Part shown: piece by piece, positions 1 through 6,476 of the stretch
Position numbering within the stretch: position 1 is the first letter of the stretch
How the letters are laid out: each line of letters opens with the position of its first letter
NCBI GenBank assembly: GCA_009926245.1
Contig: RFPG01000061.1
Span: 1 to 7,169 of the forward strand
Origin: Sphingobacteriia bacterium
Lineage (GTDB): Bacteria > Bacteroidota > Bacteroidia > UBA7662
Length of the DNA: 7,169 bases
Direction: 5' to 3'
Translations under genes and position numbers: made by a program
Notes under the pieces: model-generated
The model's database searches: none
Told to the model about the DNA's origin: nothing
Seen by the model: only the letters and a program-made list of their open reading frames with translations

Positions 1-2
1 CC

Positions 3-182
3 GACCACGCCTTGGCCCTCAAAGGCTCTATTGCCTTCTTGAATGGACGAAAAGAAGAGGCCGAACGATGGTGGTTGGAGGCCCAAAAAGGGAATCCGGA
101 AATTTTAATCCCGCTTCAAGATTTTTTGCAAAAAGTCAAGGATCAGGTTATAGATTTGCAACCATCTAAACCCCAAGATTAA
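3..182 (+). CDS. C-terminal end of a TPR-repeat protein (5' end outside window)
   Basis: An open frame enters from the left edge and ends at TAA 180-182, giving 59 visible residues. The first 33 or so residues fit one tetratricopeptide repeat: A and L/G positions in helix A, then a 'GRKEEAERWW' helix B start, an Ala, and a closing 'NPE'. The remaining tail is charged and ends QPSKPQD. The stop lies only 8 bases before the ATG of the FliF-FliG fusion gene, so the two are probably cotranscribed. TPR proteins are protein-protein scaffolds; a role in assembling the motor encoded downstream is inference from position only. The N-terminus, any signal peptide and the number of repeats are unknown because most of the gene lies outside the window. 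Confidence 0.7.
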   Translation, partial: DHALALKGSIAFLNGRKEEAERWWLEAQKGNPEILIPLQDFLQKVKDQVIDLQPSKPQD

Positions 183-190
183 AGCCTTTT

Positions 191-2227
191 ATGCATTTAT
201 CAAAACCTTATATTTTACTGCTCATCTGGATAGGGTTTACGATAAGAATACCAGCGACAAGGGGACAAGAAACCGGAGGAAATACGGCCTCCACCAAGGC
301 ATCAACAGCCTCCGAAAGCAAGGCCTCCGAAAGTCGGGCCCTCAATACCGAAAGCGTCGCCTACCGGCCTCTCAATACGCTTGAACAATTTGCCTACGAA
401 TCCGAAATAGCGAATCAACTCCAGAACCAGGTGAGTCGCTACATGGATGCCAATTTGTTTCACATTTCCGTTCAAATTGAAGGACGCATTCCCATGAATG
501 CCGGCTTAACCAAAGACAAGGCTGCCAAAGGTTTGACCGATCCCAACACCCCGGAATCCGAGGAAATATTGACGATGTTACCGGCGCTCCCCATTTTTAA
601 TTCAAGGCGTCGTACGGCGGTCACCGTCGAACGTGGACAAAGCGCCAAGGATCGTCCGGGGAGCGACAACATCAGTCCCGAAATGATGGGACCCCAAATT
701 GACCAGATTCAAGTCGTAATGTTGGTGGATAGTGCGATTACAACCAACACCATCAATTTCTTTAAAGGGTTTATTTCTTCCCTCCTGCGTTTGAACACCG
801 CCCGGGGTGATGTCATTACGGTCAAGCAAACTAGCTTTCCCAAAAACATTGAAGACGGAAATTCAGCCCTTGATTCACCAGGGTTGAGCGATCAGCGTAG
901 TCCTGAACCATCCCGCGAAGAGGCCAAGAATATGCAGGCCCTCCGCCAAAACCTGGAGAAACTCAGCTCGACCTTGCCCCTTACGTTGGGACTTGGTTTG
1001 GGGCTTTTGGGGCTTTTTGTCTTTTTGGGTCTTTTGATGCACGGTCGATTGAAGGCCAAAGAAGCCGGAGGTGCGGCTGCAAGCGCAGGCATCCAAAACA
1101 CCAACAGAGCTCCAGCACCCGAACGTTCGACGACCCCGAACGAACCCAACCAAGCTCGAGAAAATAGTGGAAACCTAGGCGCAGGTGTACTCAACCTGCA
1201 ACCCCAAGATCCTACGGCCATGCCCGTTTACAGTGACCCTCTGATGGAATGGTTGATTAACCAGCGTCAGCGTTTGGCCCTGGCCCTCGAAGAAATGTTA
1301 CGGGAACAAGGCGAATCCGGTTATCCCAAGGTCATCCAAATGCTTTACCCCTACGGTGAAGATTATTTTGTCTTGCTGCAGAGGCACTTAGAAGTTGCCA
1401 CGTCCAACCATTTGCAAAGCCTATGGAAGGATTGGACCGCAGATCGTAACAATCCAAGGGATCGTGAAGTCGCCCTCAAGGAACTTCAGTTAGCGATGAA
1501 TAAACAAGCCAAAATGGGCTTTTTCCCTTTCATCAATTACCTCAGCGACGACGAAATTTATCAACTTCTTCTTCCCGAAACTCCTTTGCATTGCCTGATG
1601 GTATTGGAAGGCTTGGGCGCAGATCGCAAGGCCCGCATTTTGTCCGCTTTGGGGGCCGAACAAACCACCAAAATCCTCACCCAATATCCCCTCCTCGAAG
1701 ATCTCAAGTTCAAGAATTTTGCTGACTTATCGGCGAACCTTTTCGCAGCGATGAACCGCATGCGGGAAGCTGCTGGTCCCCAGGTCAAAGCCTATGCCAT
1801 GGTCCTCGAAAACGTGCGCGGTGCCAACCTCAGCAACCAAGAAAAAATGCTGGCTCAACTCTTGGAAACCGATGCCAAAATGCATGAATACATCCGGGAA
1901 AGGGTGGTGCTTTGGGGCGATGTACTATCGTACCCCAACGAAGCACTCAACGAGGCCATTGCTTCCTTGGGAAGCAACGAATTTGTCGATTTGGTGGGCG
2001 ATGATGCAGAAGTCACCGAAAGGTTGTTGGCATTGCGCCCACCGCGGGAACAATTACTGCTCAAAGAAGTCTTGTCCCAAGGCCCCAAACCTTCCAGCCA
2101 AACCGAACCGTTACGCCGCGAGCTATTAGGGCGTCTTCTTGCCTACAAAGAATCCGGAAGGCTTGCCCAAAACACCAACGATTCCAACCCCACCTTAAAC
2201 AATCAAGAACTTCTCAACAACGCATGA
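191..2227 (+). CDS. FliF-FliG-like fusion protein, flagellar-type MS-ring/rotor
   Basis: 678 residues. Residues 1-25 are a signal peptide or N-terminal anchor (hydrophobic 7-18). Residues 31-60 are a Ser/Ala/Lys-rich linker. Residues 62-217 resemble the third ring-building domain (RBM3) of FliF: a 'YESEIANQLQNQVSRYM' start, a variable insert at about 100-165 where FliF has its beta-collar, then 'IDQIQVVMLVD' and the typical 'LNTARGDVITVKQTSFP' end. Residues 261-283 form one strong membrane helix. After a Pro/Asn-rich linker (about 290-345), residues 346-660 are helical and FliG-like: E463-T-P-L sits where FliG has EHPQ, and 575-658 follows the FliG C-terminal torque domain. Classical FliF is about 550 residues with RBM1-3; here RBM1 and RBM2 are not recognisable. 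FliF builds the MS ring and FliG transmits stator torque, normally as two proteins. ATG 191 is chosen because it gives a signal sequence and follows the previous stop by 8 bases. The family call comes from reading motifs, not from a profile search. Confidence 0.8.
   Translation: MHLSKPYILLLIWIGFTIRIPATRGQETGGNTASTKASTASESKASESRALNTESVAYRPLNTLEQFAYESEIANQLQNQVSRYMDANLFHISVQIEGRIPMNAGLTKDKAAKGLTDPNTPESEEILTMLPALPIFNSRRRTAVTVERGQSAKDRPGSDNISPEMMGPQIDQIQVVMLVDSAITTNTINFFKGFISSLLRLNTARGDVITVKQTSFPKNIEDGNSALDSPGLSDQRSPEPSREEAKNMQALRQNLEKLSSTLPLTLGLGLGLLGLFVFLGLLMHGRLKAKEAGGAAASAGIQNTNRAPAPERSTTPNEPNQARENSGNLGAGVLNLQPQDPTAMPVYSDPLMEWLINQRQRLALALEEMLREQGESGYPKVIQMLYPYGEDYFVLLQRHLEVATSNHLQSLWKDWTADRNNPRDREVALKELQLAMNKQAKMGFFPFINYLSDDEIYQLLLPETPLHCLMVLEGLGADRKARILSALGAEQTTKILTQYPLLEDLKFKNFADLSANLFAAMNRMREAAGPQVKAYAMVLENVRGANLSNQEKMLAQLLETDAKMHEYIRERVVLWGDVLSYPNEALNEAIASLGSNEFVDLVGDDAEVTERLLALRPPREQLLLKEVLSQGPKPSSQTEPLRRELLGRLLAYKESGRLAQNTNDSNPTLNNQELLNNA
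308..333 (+). repeat. Short tandem repeat in the Ser/Ala linker of the fusion gene
   Basis: GCCTCCGAAAG occurs at 308-318 and again at 323-333, a 15-base period. It encodes repeated A-S-E-S units in the low-complexity linker after the signal sequence. It probably arose by local duplication and looks like flexible spacer rather than a folded element. Confidence 0.5.
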
Positions 2228-2700
2228 AATCTTCAAAAATCCTCCCCTTCCTCGCCTTGATTCTGCTTTGGACCGCCATGGAATCTTGCACAGGTCGACG
2301 CGCTTTGGTTCGGATCCGAACGGCTGGTAAAAACCGAAAAGAAAATCTACAAGCCCTCAAAGACAGCACCCAAAACAAGCCACCGGTGGACACCATTAAC
2401 CGAGAAGTCAAGCAACTCAAATACGAGCAATTTGTGTTTCTTGCCAATCTGATCACCAGCAATTTGGTGAAAGCCCAAAAAGTTGTTTACGAAAAAAGAT
2501 ATGCCGAGGCCGAAGGTTTGGTTAAACAGACCATTTCTTGGCATCCAACCAGCGATGCTTACATGCTGCTGGGTAGTATTTATAAATTACAAGGCAAATT
2601 CGGAGAAGGGGATTCCTGTTGGAGCATTGCCCAAAAGCTGGATCCGGAATTTGAAAAGAGAATTTCTATTTCAAGCAGAGACCAAGCCAATTTGGATTGA
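2224..2700 (+). CDS. Small TPR-containing putative lipoprotein of the motor operon
   Basis: 158 residues. The ATG overlaps the stop of the FliF-FliG gene (ATGA, 2224-2227), which suggests translational coupling. Residues 1-21 are a lipoprotein-like signal: K2 and K5, a hydrophobic stretch 6-18, then M-E-S-C22. The lipobox is weak (Met and Glu at -3 and -2), so lipidation is likely but not certain. T-G-R-R follows the Cys, without the acidic surface-export signal of some Bacteroidota lipoproteins, so a periplasm-facing location is the simpler guess. Residues about 70-150 form about two TPR-like helical hairpins ('YEKRYAEAEGLVKQTISWHP', then 'AYMLLGSIYKLQGKF' to 'AQKLDP'). I do not recognise a named family. 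Its place between rotor and stator genes suggests a motor accessory, for example a ring, bushing or assembly factor, by analogy with periplasmic accessory proteins of other flagellar motors; this is inference. Confidence 0.75.
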   Translation: MKSSKILPFLALILLWTAMESCTGRRALVRIRTAGKNRKENLQALKDSTQNKPPVDTINREVKQLKYEQFVFLANLITSNLVKAQKVVYEKRYAEAEGLVKQTISWHPTSDAYMLLGSIYKLQGKFGEGDSCWSIAQKLDPEFEKRISISSRDQANLD

Positions 2701-2745
2701 TCGAAGTCTCAAAATTCAATCTACCCTGTTTAATCAATCCATCGC

Positions 2746-3525
2746 ATGAACAAGAAACTGATCACGGCCCTCTGTATGTTGGTCTCCTTCGGGCTTTTCA
2801 TGTTGGGTTCGTTGGATTCTTTCGGTCTCTTCAAAATTGAGGCCCTCGGGGGTGCTCTGAACCTGGCCTCCCTCTTTGTGATTTTGGGGGGATCCTTTTT
2901 TCAGGCTTTTGTATCCTTTCCCACCGAAGTTGTCATCAAGGCCATCCGACGACTTCGACCCCCTTTCCTCCGAAAAACAGTTCAGGAGGACCGATTGGAA
3001 TCAACCATGACTCTTTTGAGACAGCTCAAAGCTGACAAACAAGGAACCATTCAAAGCTTGACCGATGGGCAGGCCAAAGGATTTCGATTGTACTTGGCCG
3101 AATTGCTGAGCACCAATTACAATACCGAAGAAATTCGCATTTTGGGTTACCACAAAATCCATACCATCATCCAAAAAGACTCTTTGCCACTGCAGGCGAT
3201 CAACGTTTTGGCCTCCTCATCACCCGCCTATGGTATGTTGGGTACCTTGATGGGTTTGATTGTGATGTTATCGGATTTTACGAACTATCGAGGATTGGCG
3301 GTCGCCTTGGCACTGGCCCTGATGACCACGTTCTATGGCTTGATTATGTCCCAGTTTATTTGGCAACCACTTGCCAAGAAAGTATCCCAAGGCATTATGT
3401 CCGACCAAATGTGGTACGAAGTTGAACTTGAGGGGGTTATTCTGACCATGGAGAACAAACCCGAGTTGTTCATCCTTGACCAACTCTCCGCCATGTCAAG
3501 AGCCCAAACCGAAGCGACCGTTTAG
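2746..3525 (+). CDS. motA: MotA/PomA-family stator protein, ion-driven rotary motor
   Basis: 259 residues, close to PomA and Bacillus MotA in length. Four membrane helices are visible at about 6-27, 36-58, 155-177 and 182-205, with a cytoplasmic loop of about 90 residues between helices 2 and 3, the MotA arrangement. The core motif 'SSSPAYGMLGTLMGL' carries P160, equivalent to E. coli MotA P173, and helix 4 has 'LMTTFYG' followed by 'QPL'. T167 and T194/T195 match threonines that line the ion path in sodium-type PomA (T158, T185/T186), so sodium use is possible but unproven. In the loop, 95-106 ('KADKQGTIQSLT') aligns by eye with the segment holding the FliG-contacting Arg and Glu; neither is clearly kept. 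The gene starts 45 bases after the lipoprotein gene and ends 12 bases before motB. The long loop and MotB partner argue against ExbB/TolQ, and the absence of a long C-terminal tail argues against ZorA. Confidence 0.92.
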   Translation: MNKKLITALCMLVSFGLFMLGSLDSFGLFKIEALGGALNLASLFVILGGSFFQAFVSFPTEVVIKAIRRLRPPFLRKTVQEDRLESTMTLLRQLKADKQGTIQSLTDGQAKGFRLYLAELLSTNYNTEEIRILGYHKIHTIIQKDSLPLQAINVLASSSPAYGMLGTLMGLIVMLSDFTNYRGLAVALALALMTTFYGLIMSQFIWQPLAKKVSQGIMSDQMWYEVELEGVILTMENKPELFILDQLSAMSRAQTEATV

Positions 3526-3537
3526 GCCCCATCCATC

Positions 3538-4098
3538 ATGACCAACAGCCGATTACCGGGACGCAAAAATTCCACGGTCTTGGAAGAGGCGCCTTCCAAT
3601 CTATGGGAAGCCACCTACATGGATACGATGACCCTTCTTTTGGCCTTTTTTGTGGTCTTGTCGAGTTTGTCAACCCAAGAAATGGCCCAAGTGATGATAT
3701 CCAAAACGGATTCTGAATCCGAGGGGAGCAATGCCATGGAAGAATCCAAAGCCCCTAGTGAAAGTGCTCAAAATCAAACATCGGCCTTGTTCTACCCCAT
3801 TCAATCCCTGAACGACAGCCTCACCCAAAATCGCAGCTTCAAAATTGACGTAGAGGGTCATACCGACGGAGCGCCCATTACCACGGTGCGATTCAAAAAC
3901 AACTGGGAGCTGAGTGCCGCCAGGGCCTCCGGTGTTGTTCGTTATTTCCTCGAAGCAGGCATTCCTGCCGAGAAACTTAAGGCCTCCGGCTACGCCGATG
4001 CCTTCAAATTGGTGGAGGACCAGGATGCCAGCGGTGCCTTTTTGCCCGACAAACAAAACCAAAATCGACGCATCGTTATCAGGCTCTACTACGAATAG
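3538..4098 (+). CDS. motB: Short MotB-family stator protein with OmpA-like domain
   Basis: 186 residues, against about 260-310 in classical MotB. The N-terminus is cytoplasmic; a single membrane helix at about 29-46 begins 'YMDTMTLLLAFFVVLSSL', with D29 at the place of the ion-carrying D32 of E. coli MotB. A Ser/Glu-rich linker (47-82) leads to an OmpA/MotB-type peptidoglycan-binding domain: 'VEGHTDGAPI' (105-114), 'NNWELSAARASGVVRYFLEA' (121-140), 'IPAEKLKASGYAD' (142-154) and 'NQNRRIVIRL' (174-183). These match bona fide MotB more closely than generic OmpA or Pal. The region between the helix and the first OmpA strand is short, so the plug and the first part of the OmpA domain are reduced. 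It forms the channel with the MotA encoded 12 bases upstream and should anchor the stator to the cell wall. ATG 3538 is chosen because it gives the expected short N-terminus before the helix. Confidence 0.92.
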   Translation: MTNSRLPGRKNSTVLEEAPSNLWEATYMDTMTLLLAFFVVLSSLSTQEMAQVMISKTDSESEGSNAMEESKAPSESAQNQTSALFYPIQSLNDSLTQNRSFKIDVEGHTDGAPITTVRFKNNWELSAARASGVVRYFLEAGIPAEKLKASGYADAFKLVEDQDASGAFLPDKQNQNRRIVIRLYYE

Positions 4099-4168
4099 GG
4101 TTTCTTTCCCTAATTTTAGGAACGGATGAAGCTTGTTCGAAGCCGATACGTCCCCTAAAAGCCCTCCT

Positions 4169-6328
4169 ATGAAGCCAATGTCGATTTATTTGAAGTTCTT
4201 GTCGTCCCTTGTTTGGATTGGGTCCCTGATCATGGGGGTCCACCAGGTTGTTTTCGCTGCAGCCGGGGGTCCCGACGCCTACGGTTATACCTGGAAGGAT
4301 TCCAACGAACCCGGCGGGCCGACGTACCAATGGATTGATATTACGACAACCGGTACCCAGGTGACCGGTTTGGGTGATGATAATTTTGCAGGACCCTTTG
4401 GTTTTATTGACGGTTTTCAATTTTATTGGTATTACCCAACCCAGGTTTGGATTGGTTCCAACGGGTATTTGAGTTTTAGCGGGAACAATTTTGCTTCGCC
4501 CTTCCCTATCATACCCAACACCGCCAGCCCACACAATTTCATTGCCGGGATGATGTCGGACCTCAATTTTGACGGACCAGGCAATCCCGGGACCTGCTAT
4601 TACCGGAATACCTCGGATACCATTGTCATAAGCTGGATTAATGTACCCTTCTGGACGATGGGTACGCCCTCTTTCATAGGCAGCAATTCTTTTCAGATGG
4701 TCTTGGTCCGCTCCGATCGGAGCATCACCTTTAATTACCAGAGCCAATTGGGTATGACCCAAGGCGACGATATCACCATTGGTATTGAGAACATCACCGG
4801 GCAATTGGGTTTGCAACATTCCAAAAATATTTACCCTTTAGGTGGGTATTCGGTGAAGTTTTATTACCCCACCACCACCACCTACCAGGCCGTGGATGGA
4901 GGCGTTCATTGGAACATGGAAGAAGGCAATGGAGGCGTTTTTGTGAAGCGTTACACGGCGGTTCCTTCGACCACCAACATCAAAAACTTTGGAAATCAAA
5001 CCATCCAGTCCATCAATGTGACCACCAGTGTTAGCCACCCCACGGCCATCGGAACCAGTGGAACCGGGCAAGTTTTTTCGTTGTTACCGGGAACTGATAC
5101 CACCATGAGCCTGGGCGCTCCGCTAATACCCACCGATCCTGGCATCTACACGATGATATCGCAGGTCAGCGGCATCACCGGTGATTTGGTGGCATCGAAC
5201 AACCTCCTGCAATCCAAGATCGTAGCTGTGGACACCGCAGGAACCCAAATCCCCTTGGTTTACCACGATGCCACTCCGGAACCGGGGGGTATCTCCTGGA
5301 GCGGGGGCAGCGGAGGAATTGGGTATTATATCAAACCTCCCTTTTACCCTTGCCAAATCAACGGTTACAAATTCACCATCGCCGCTGATCCTTCAGCCAG
5401 CGGGTGTTTCCTCAAGATCTACGACGATGACGGCCCCAACGGAGGGCCTGGGACACTTCTGGATTCTGTCTATGCGTCCCCTACATCGTACGTGGTCGGT
5501 GCGAATAGCACCGTGCCCACCGCTGGCAGCCAAGTCACAGTCGCGAGTGGAGGGTTTTATGTGTTATGGGTCATGCCTGCTGGTTCCAATGTGACCTTGG
5601 CATGGGACCGGACCCCTCCTGTTTCCAACCGTTCGTACGAATATTTGGGCGGGCTTTGGGCGCCTTGTCGCTTTCGTTTTACCGAGGATTACTTCTTAGG
5701 TGTTTCGGTGGCTTGGGCCAATTTTGAAGACGTGCGTGCGCTGCGTTTGGTATCGCCGCAGGCCAATGCCTTGTTGAATACCCCGACGCCGGTTCAGTTC
5801 AGGGCCCTCAACGCTGGGAGTTCGGTCAACGGCCAGCCCATCCAGTTGGGTTACAAATTCTCCATCGAGGCTCCTGTTTACCATACGGTCCCGGCCGGTT
5901 CCATCCTACCGGGAGATTCGATCACCCATCAATTCACGACCTTGTTGAGCTCTGGGGCCCTGCGTTCCGGGACTCTTTGTACCTGGGTCCGAATGAACGG
6001 TGATATGAACAGCAGCAACGACACCACCTGCATCAATGTAACCTATCAGCCGGGGGTTGGTCTTCAAGAAATCGTGCGGGGCAACGGGTCATGGACCCTG
6101 TATCCGAACCCGGCCTCGGACGATGTACGAATACTTGGGATGAATGATCAAAGACTGCCGAACGAATGGTTGCTAACGGATGCCACAGGACGGGAATTCC
6201 TCGTTGGGTCCGAACAAGAATCCGAACAGCAAATTCGATTGGATCTCCGTGGTTTGGCAGAAGGGGTTTATTACCTCCGCGCTAGGAGCGAAGCAGGGCG
6301 GGCTTTGCCCCTGTTCATTCGCCGCTAA
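4169..6328 (+). CDS. Secreted T9SS cargo protein, nidogen-like N-terminus, CARDB-like repeats
   Basis: 719 residues from ATG 4169, preferred because it places K2 and a hydrophobic stretch directly as a signal peptide with cleavage near 'VVFAAA' (28-32). The frame is open further upstream to a TTG at 4133, but that would add a charged leader before the signal. Residues about 35-235 resemble a nidogen-type extracellular domain: 'VWIGSNGYLSFSG', 'FIAGMMSDLNFD', 'TIVISWINVPFW', 'SITFNYQSQLG' and 'ITIGIEN'. Two regions at about 255-360 and 520-625 look like CARDB-type beta domains, ending in 'ASNN' and 'SSNDTT'. Between them, about 363-515 is a beta-rich Gly-rich segment that I cannot name. Residues about 640-719 are the type A sorting domain, with 'WTLYPNPASDDVRI', 'LLTDATGRE' and 'LAEGVYYLR', which directs export by T9SS and surface attachment or release. 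No catalytic motif is seen; adhesion or matrix function is a guess. It lies 70 bases after motB and may be a separate transcription unit. Confidence 0.88.
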   Translation: MKPMSIYLKFLSSLVWIGSLIMGVHQVVFAAAGGPDAYGYTWKDSNEPGGPTYQWIDITTTGTQVTGLGDDNFAGPFGFIDGFQFYWYYPTQVWIGSNGYLSFSGNNFASPFPIIPNTASPHNFIAGMMSDLNFDGPGNPGTCYYRNTSDTIVISWINVPFWTMGTPSFIGSNSFQMVLVRSDRSITFNYQSQLGMTQGDDITIGIENITGQLGLQHSKNIYPLGGYSVKFYYPTTTTYQAVDGGVHWNMEEGNGGVFVKRYTAVPSTTNIKNFGNQTIQSINVTTSVSHPTAIGTSGTGQVFSLLPGTDTTMSLGAPLIPTDPGIYTMISQVSGITGDLVASNNLLQSKIVAVDTAGTQIPLVYHDATPEPGGISWSGGSGGIGYYIKPPFYPCQINGYKFTIAADPSASGCFLKIYDDDGPNGGPGTLLDSVYASPTSYVVGANSTVPTAGSQVTVASGGFYVLWVMPAGSNVTLAWDRTPPVSNRSYEYLGGLWAPCRFRFTEDYFLGVSVAWANFEDVRALRLVSPQANALLNTPTPVQFRALNAGSSVNGQPIQLGYKFSIEAPVYHTVPAGSILPGDSITHQFTTLLSSGALRSGTLCTWVRMNGDMNSSNDTTCINVTYQPGVGLQEIVRGNGSWTLYPNPASDDVRILGMNDQRLPNEWLLTDATGREFLVGSEQESEQQIRLDLRGLAEGVYYLRARSEAGRALPLFIRR

Positions 6329-6330
6329 GC

Positions 6331-6354
6331 ACTCGGTTTCGTAGGAAACCGAGT
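6331..6354. terminator. Hairpin terminator between convergent genes
   Basis: A perfect 10-bp inverted repeat, ACTCGGTTTC at 6331-6340 and GAAACCGAGT at 6345-6354, closes a GTAG loop two bases after the stop of the T9SS cargo gene. On the + strand it is followed by CGGCTTTCGTT, a weak T tract, so intrinsic termination of the cargo gene is likely. The stem is symmetric and may also stop minus-strand transcripts leaving the tRNA gene, although few Ts follow in that direction. Confidence 0.75.
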
Positions 6355-6371
6355 CGGCTTTCGTTGTGATG

Positions 6372-6455
6372 TGCCCAGGACTGGACTCGAACCAGCACAG
6401 GATTACTCCCACTACCCCCTCAAAGTAGCGTGTCTACCAATTTCACCACCTGGGC
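6372..6455 (-). tRNA. tRNA-Leu, anticodon GAG
   Basis: Read on the minus strand from 6455, the sequence folds as an 84-base class II tRNA. The acceptor stem GCCCAGG/CCTGGGC is a perfect 7-bp match (6449-6455 with 6373-6379), with discriminator A at 6372. The D-arm contains AATTGGTAGACAC, the anticodon stem CTACT/GGTAG encloses the loop TTGAGGG with anticodon GAG (reads CUU/CUC leucine codons), then come a long variable arm and a T-arm with GGTTCGAGTCC. CCA is not encoded. It lies 21 bases downstream of mltG on the same strand, so it may be transcribed from its own promoter, by read-through from mltG, or both. Confidence 0.95.
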
Positions 6456-6464
6456 AAAGGCCTG

Positions 6465-6472
6465 CAAAGGTA
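6465..6472 (-). promoter_or_regulatory. Candidate Bacteroidota -7 promoter box for tRNA-Leu
   Basis: On the minus strand 6472-6465 reads TACCTTTG, an exact match to the Bacteroidota -7 consensus TAnnTTTG. It lies 9 bases before the mature tRNA 5' end, leaving room for a leader of only a few bases. No clear -33 TTG-type element is seen upstream, where the sequence is the end of mltG. An 8-base motif with two free positions can occur by chance; the position just before a tRNA supports it. Confidence 0.5.
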
Positions 6473-6476
6473 AGGT

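Noticed and set aside
3670..4062. A 130-codon minus-strand open frame opposite motB
   Set aside because: It lies fully within the OmpA-like domain coding region, whose + strand translation is unmistakable.
2746..4098. Zorya-type ZorA/ZorB anti-phage motor, or GldL/GldM gliding motor
   Set aside because: MotA lacks the long cytoplasmic tail of ZorA and no helicase or nuclease partner is seen. GldL has two membrane helices and GldM lacks an OmpA domain, unlike the proteins here.
4109..4120. CCTAATTTTAGG as a terminator, or TAATTTTA as a -7 box
   Set aside because: The stem is only 5 bp with a 2-base centre, and the -7 match misses the final G with no -33 element at the expected distance.
4126..4158. 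Possible 10-codon leader peptide before the T9SS cargo gene
   Set aside because: An ATG followed by a stop within 33 bases is expected by chance, and no attenuator structure accompanies it.
4133..4168. Upstream TTG start for the T9SS cargo gene
   Set aside because: It would put a charged 12-residue leader ahead of a good signal peptide; ATG 4169 fits better.
4079..4819. A 246-codon open frame on the minus strand across the start of the T9SS cargo gene
   Set aside because: It is antisense to a gene with a clear signal peptide and domain motifs, and its translation shows no recognisable domain or signal; it is a codon-bias shadow.
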